DNA of 5,495 nt, from the NCBI GenBank assembly GCA_003522805.1, contig DPIB01000039.1, forward strand, positions 1-5,495. Reading direction: 5' to 3'. Of the stretch, positions 5,464-5,495 are shown piece after piece. Within the stretch, counting starts at the first letter, position 1. Each line of letters begins with the position of its first letter. Made by a program: the position numbers and the translations under genes. A model generated the notes under the pieces. It was not told the origin of the DNA, searched no databases, and worked only from the letters and a program-made list of their open reading frames with translations. The stretch comes from Fervidobacterium sp. (GTDB lineage Bacteria > Thermotogota > Thermotogae > Thermotogales > Fervidobacteriaceae).

Positions 5464-5495
5464 TTATTCCTTTCTCCTTTTGGTTACATCTTTAG
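5464..5495 (-). CDS. Possible C-terminal end of an upstream gene (partial)
   Basis: One minus-strand frame is open from the window edge to TAA at 5464-5466 and would encode a charged tail, KDVTKRRKE. The other two frames stop within the first four codons. A run of ten codons is too short to prove coding, and nothing about its function can be said. If real, it would end 96 nt before the deoC start. Confidence 0.2.
   Translation of the reverse strand, partial: KDVTKRRKE

Overview
The window most likely comes from a thermophilic member of the Thermotogota, probably of the Fervidobacterium or Pseudothermotoga type. I infer this from moderately AT-rich DNA, strong Shine-Dalgarno sites of the GGGGTGAT kind, frequent TTG and GTG starts, Lys/Glu/Ile-rich proteins, and a GlgD-GlgC pair next to a tail-anchored protein that resembles a Thermotogales-restricted family. 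No taxonomic search could be run, so the genus is a guess.

All five complete genes lie on the minus strand, so transcription runs from high to low coordinates. From the right edge: (i) a possible last few codons of an upstream gene (about 5464-5495); (ii) a leader with a candidate -10 box and an operator-like set of TTCGGAAC repeats (5399-5445); (iii) deoC, deoxyribose-phosphate aldolase (4639-5367); (iv) a 76-nt gap holding a hairpin with a perfect 15-nt palindrome, whose outer stem would cover the glgD ribosome binding site; (v) glgD, a degenerate ADP-glucose pyrophosphorylase subunit (3447-4562); (vi) glgC, the catalytic subunit (2163-3410); (vii) an uncharacterised protein with a C-terminal membrane anchor (1149-2135); (viii) a short gap with a plausible extended -10 promoter; (ix) a two-domain protein joining a GNAT-like acetyltransferase fold to IspF of the MEP isoprenoid pathway (30-1019). 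The left edge (about 1-22) looks like the very end of an IS200/IS605-type element whose body lies outside the window.

GlgC and GlgD should together make ADP-glucose from glucose-1-phosphate and ATP for glycogen synthesis. DeoC splits deoxyribose-5-phosphate into glyceraldehyde-3-phosphate and acetaldehyde, feeding nucleoside carbon into central metabolism. The gaps from deoC to the membrane protein are short (21-76 nt; 27 nt before the preferred TTG of the last gene), consistent with one operon, while the GNAT-IspF gene may have its own promoter.

The points most worth a second look are the GNAT-IspF fusion, its altered nucleotide-binding/catalytic loop, the possible hairpin control of glgD, and the transposon end abutting the ispF stop codon, which could give an omega-RNA-like transcript antisense to the ispF message. 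No CRISPR array, tRNA or rRNA was seen.
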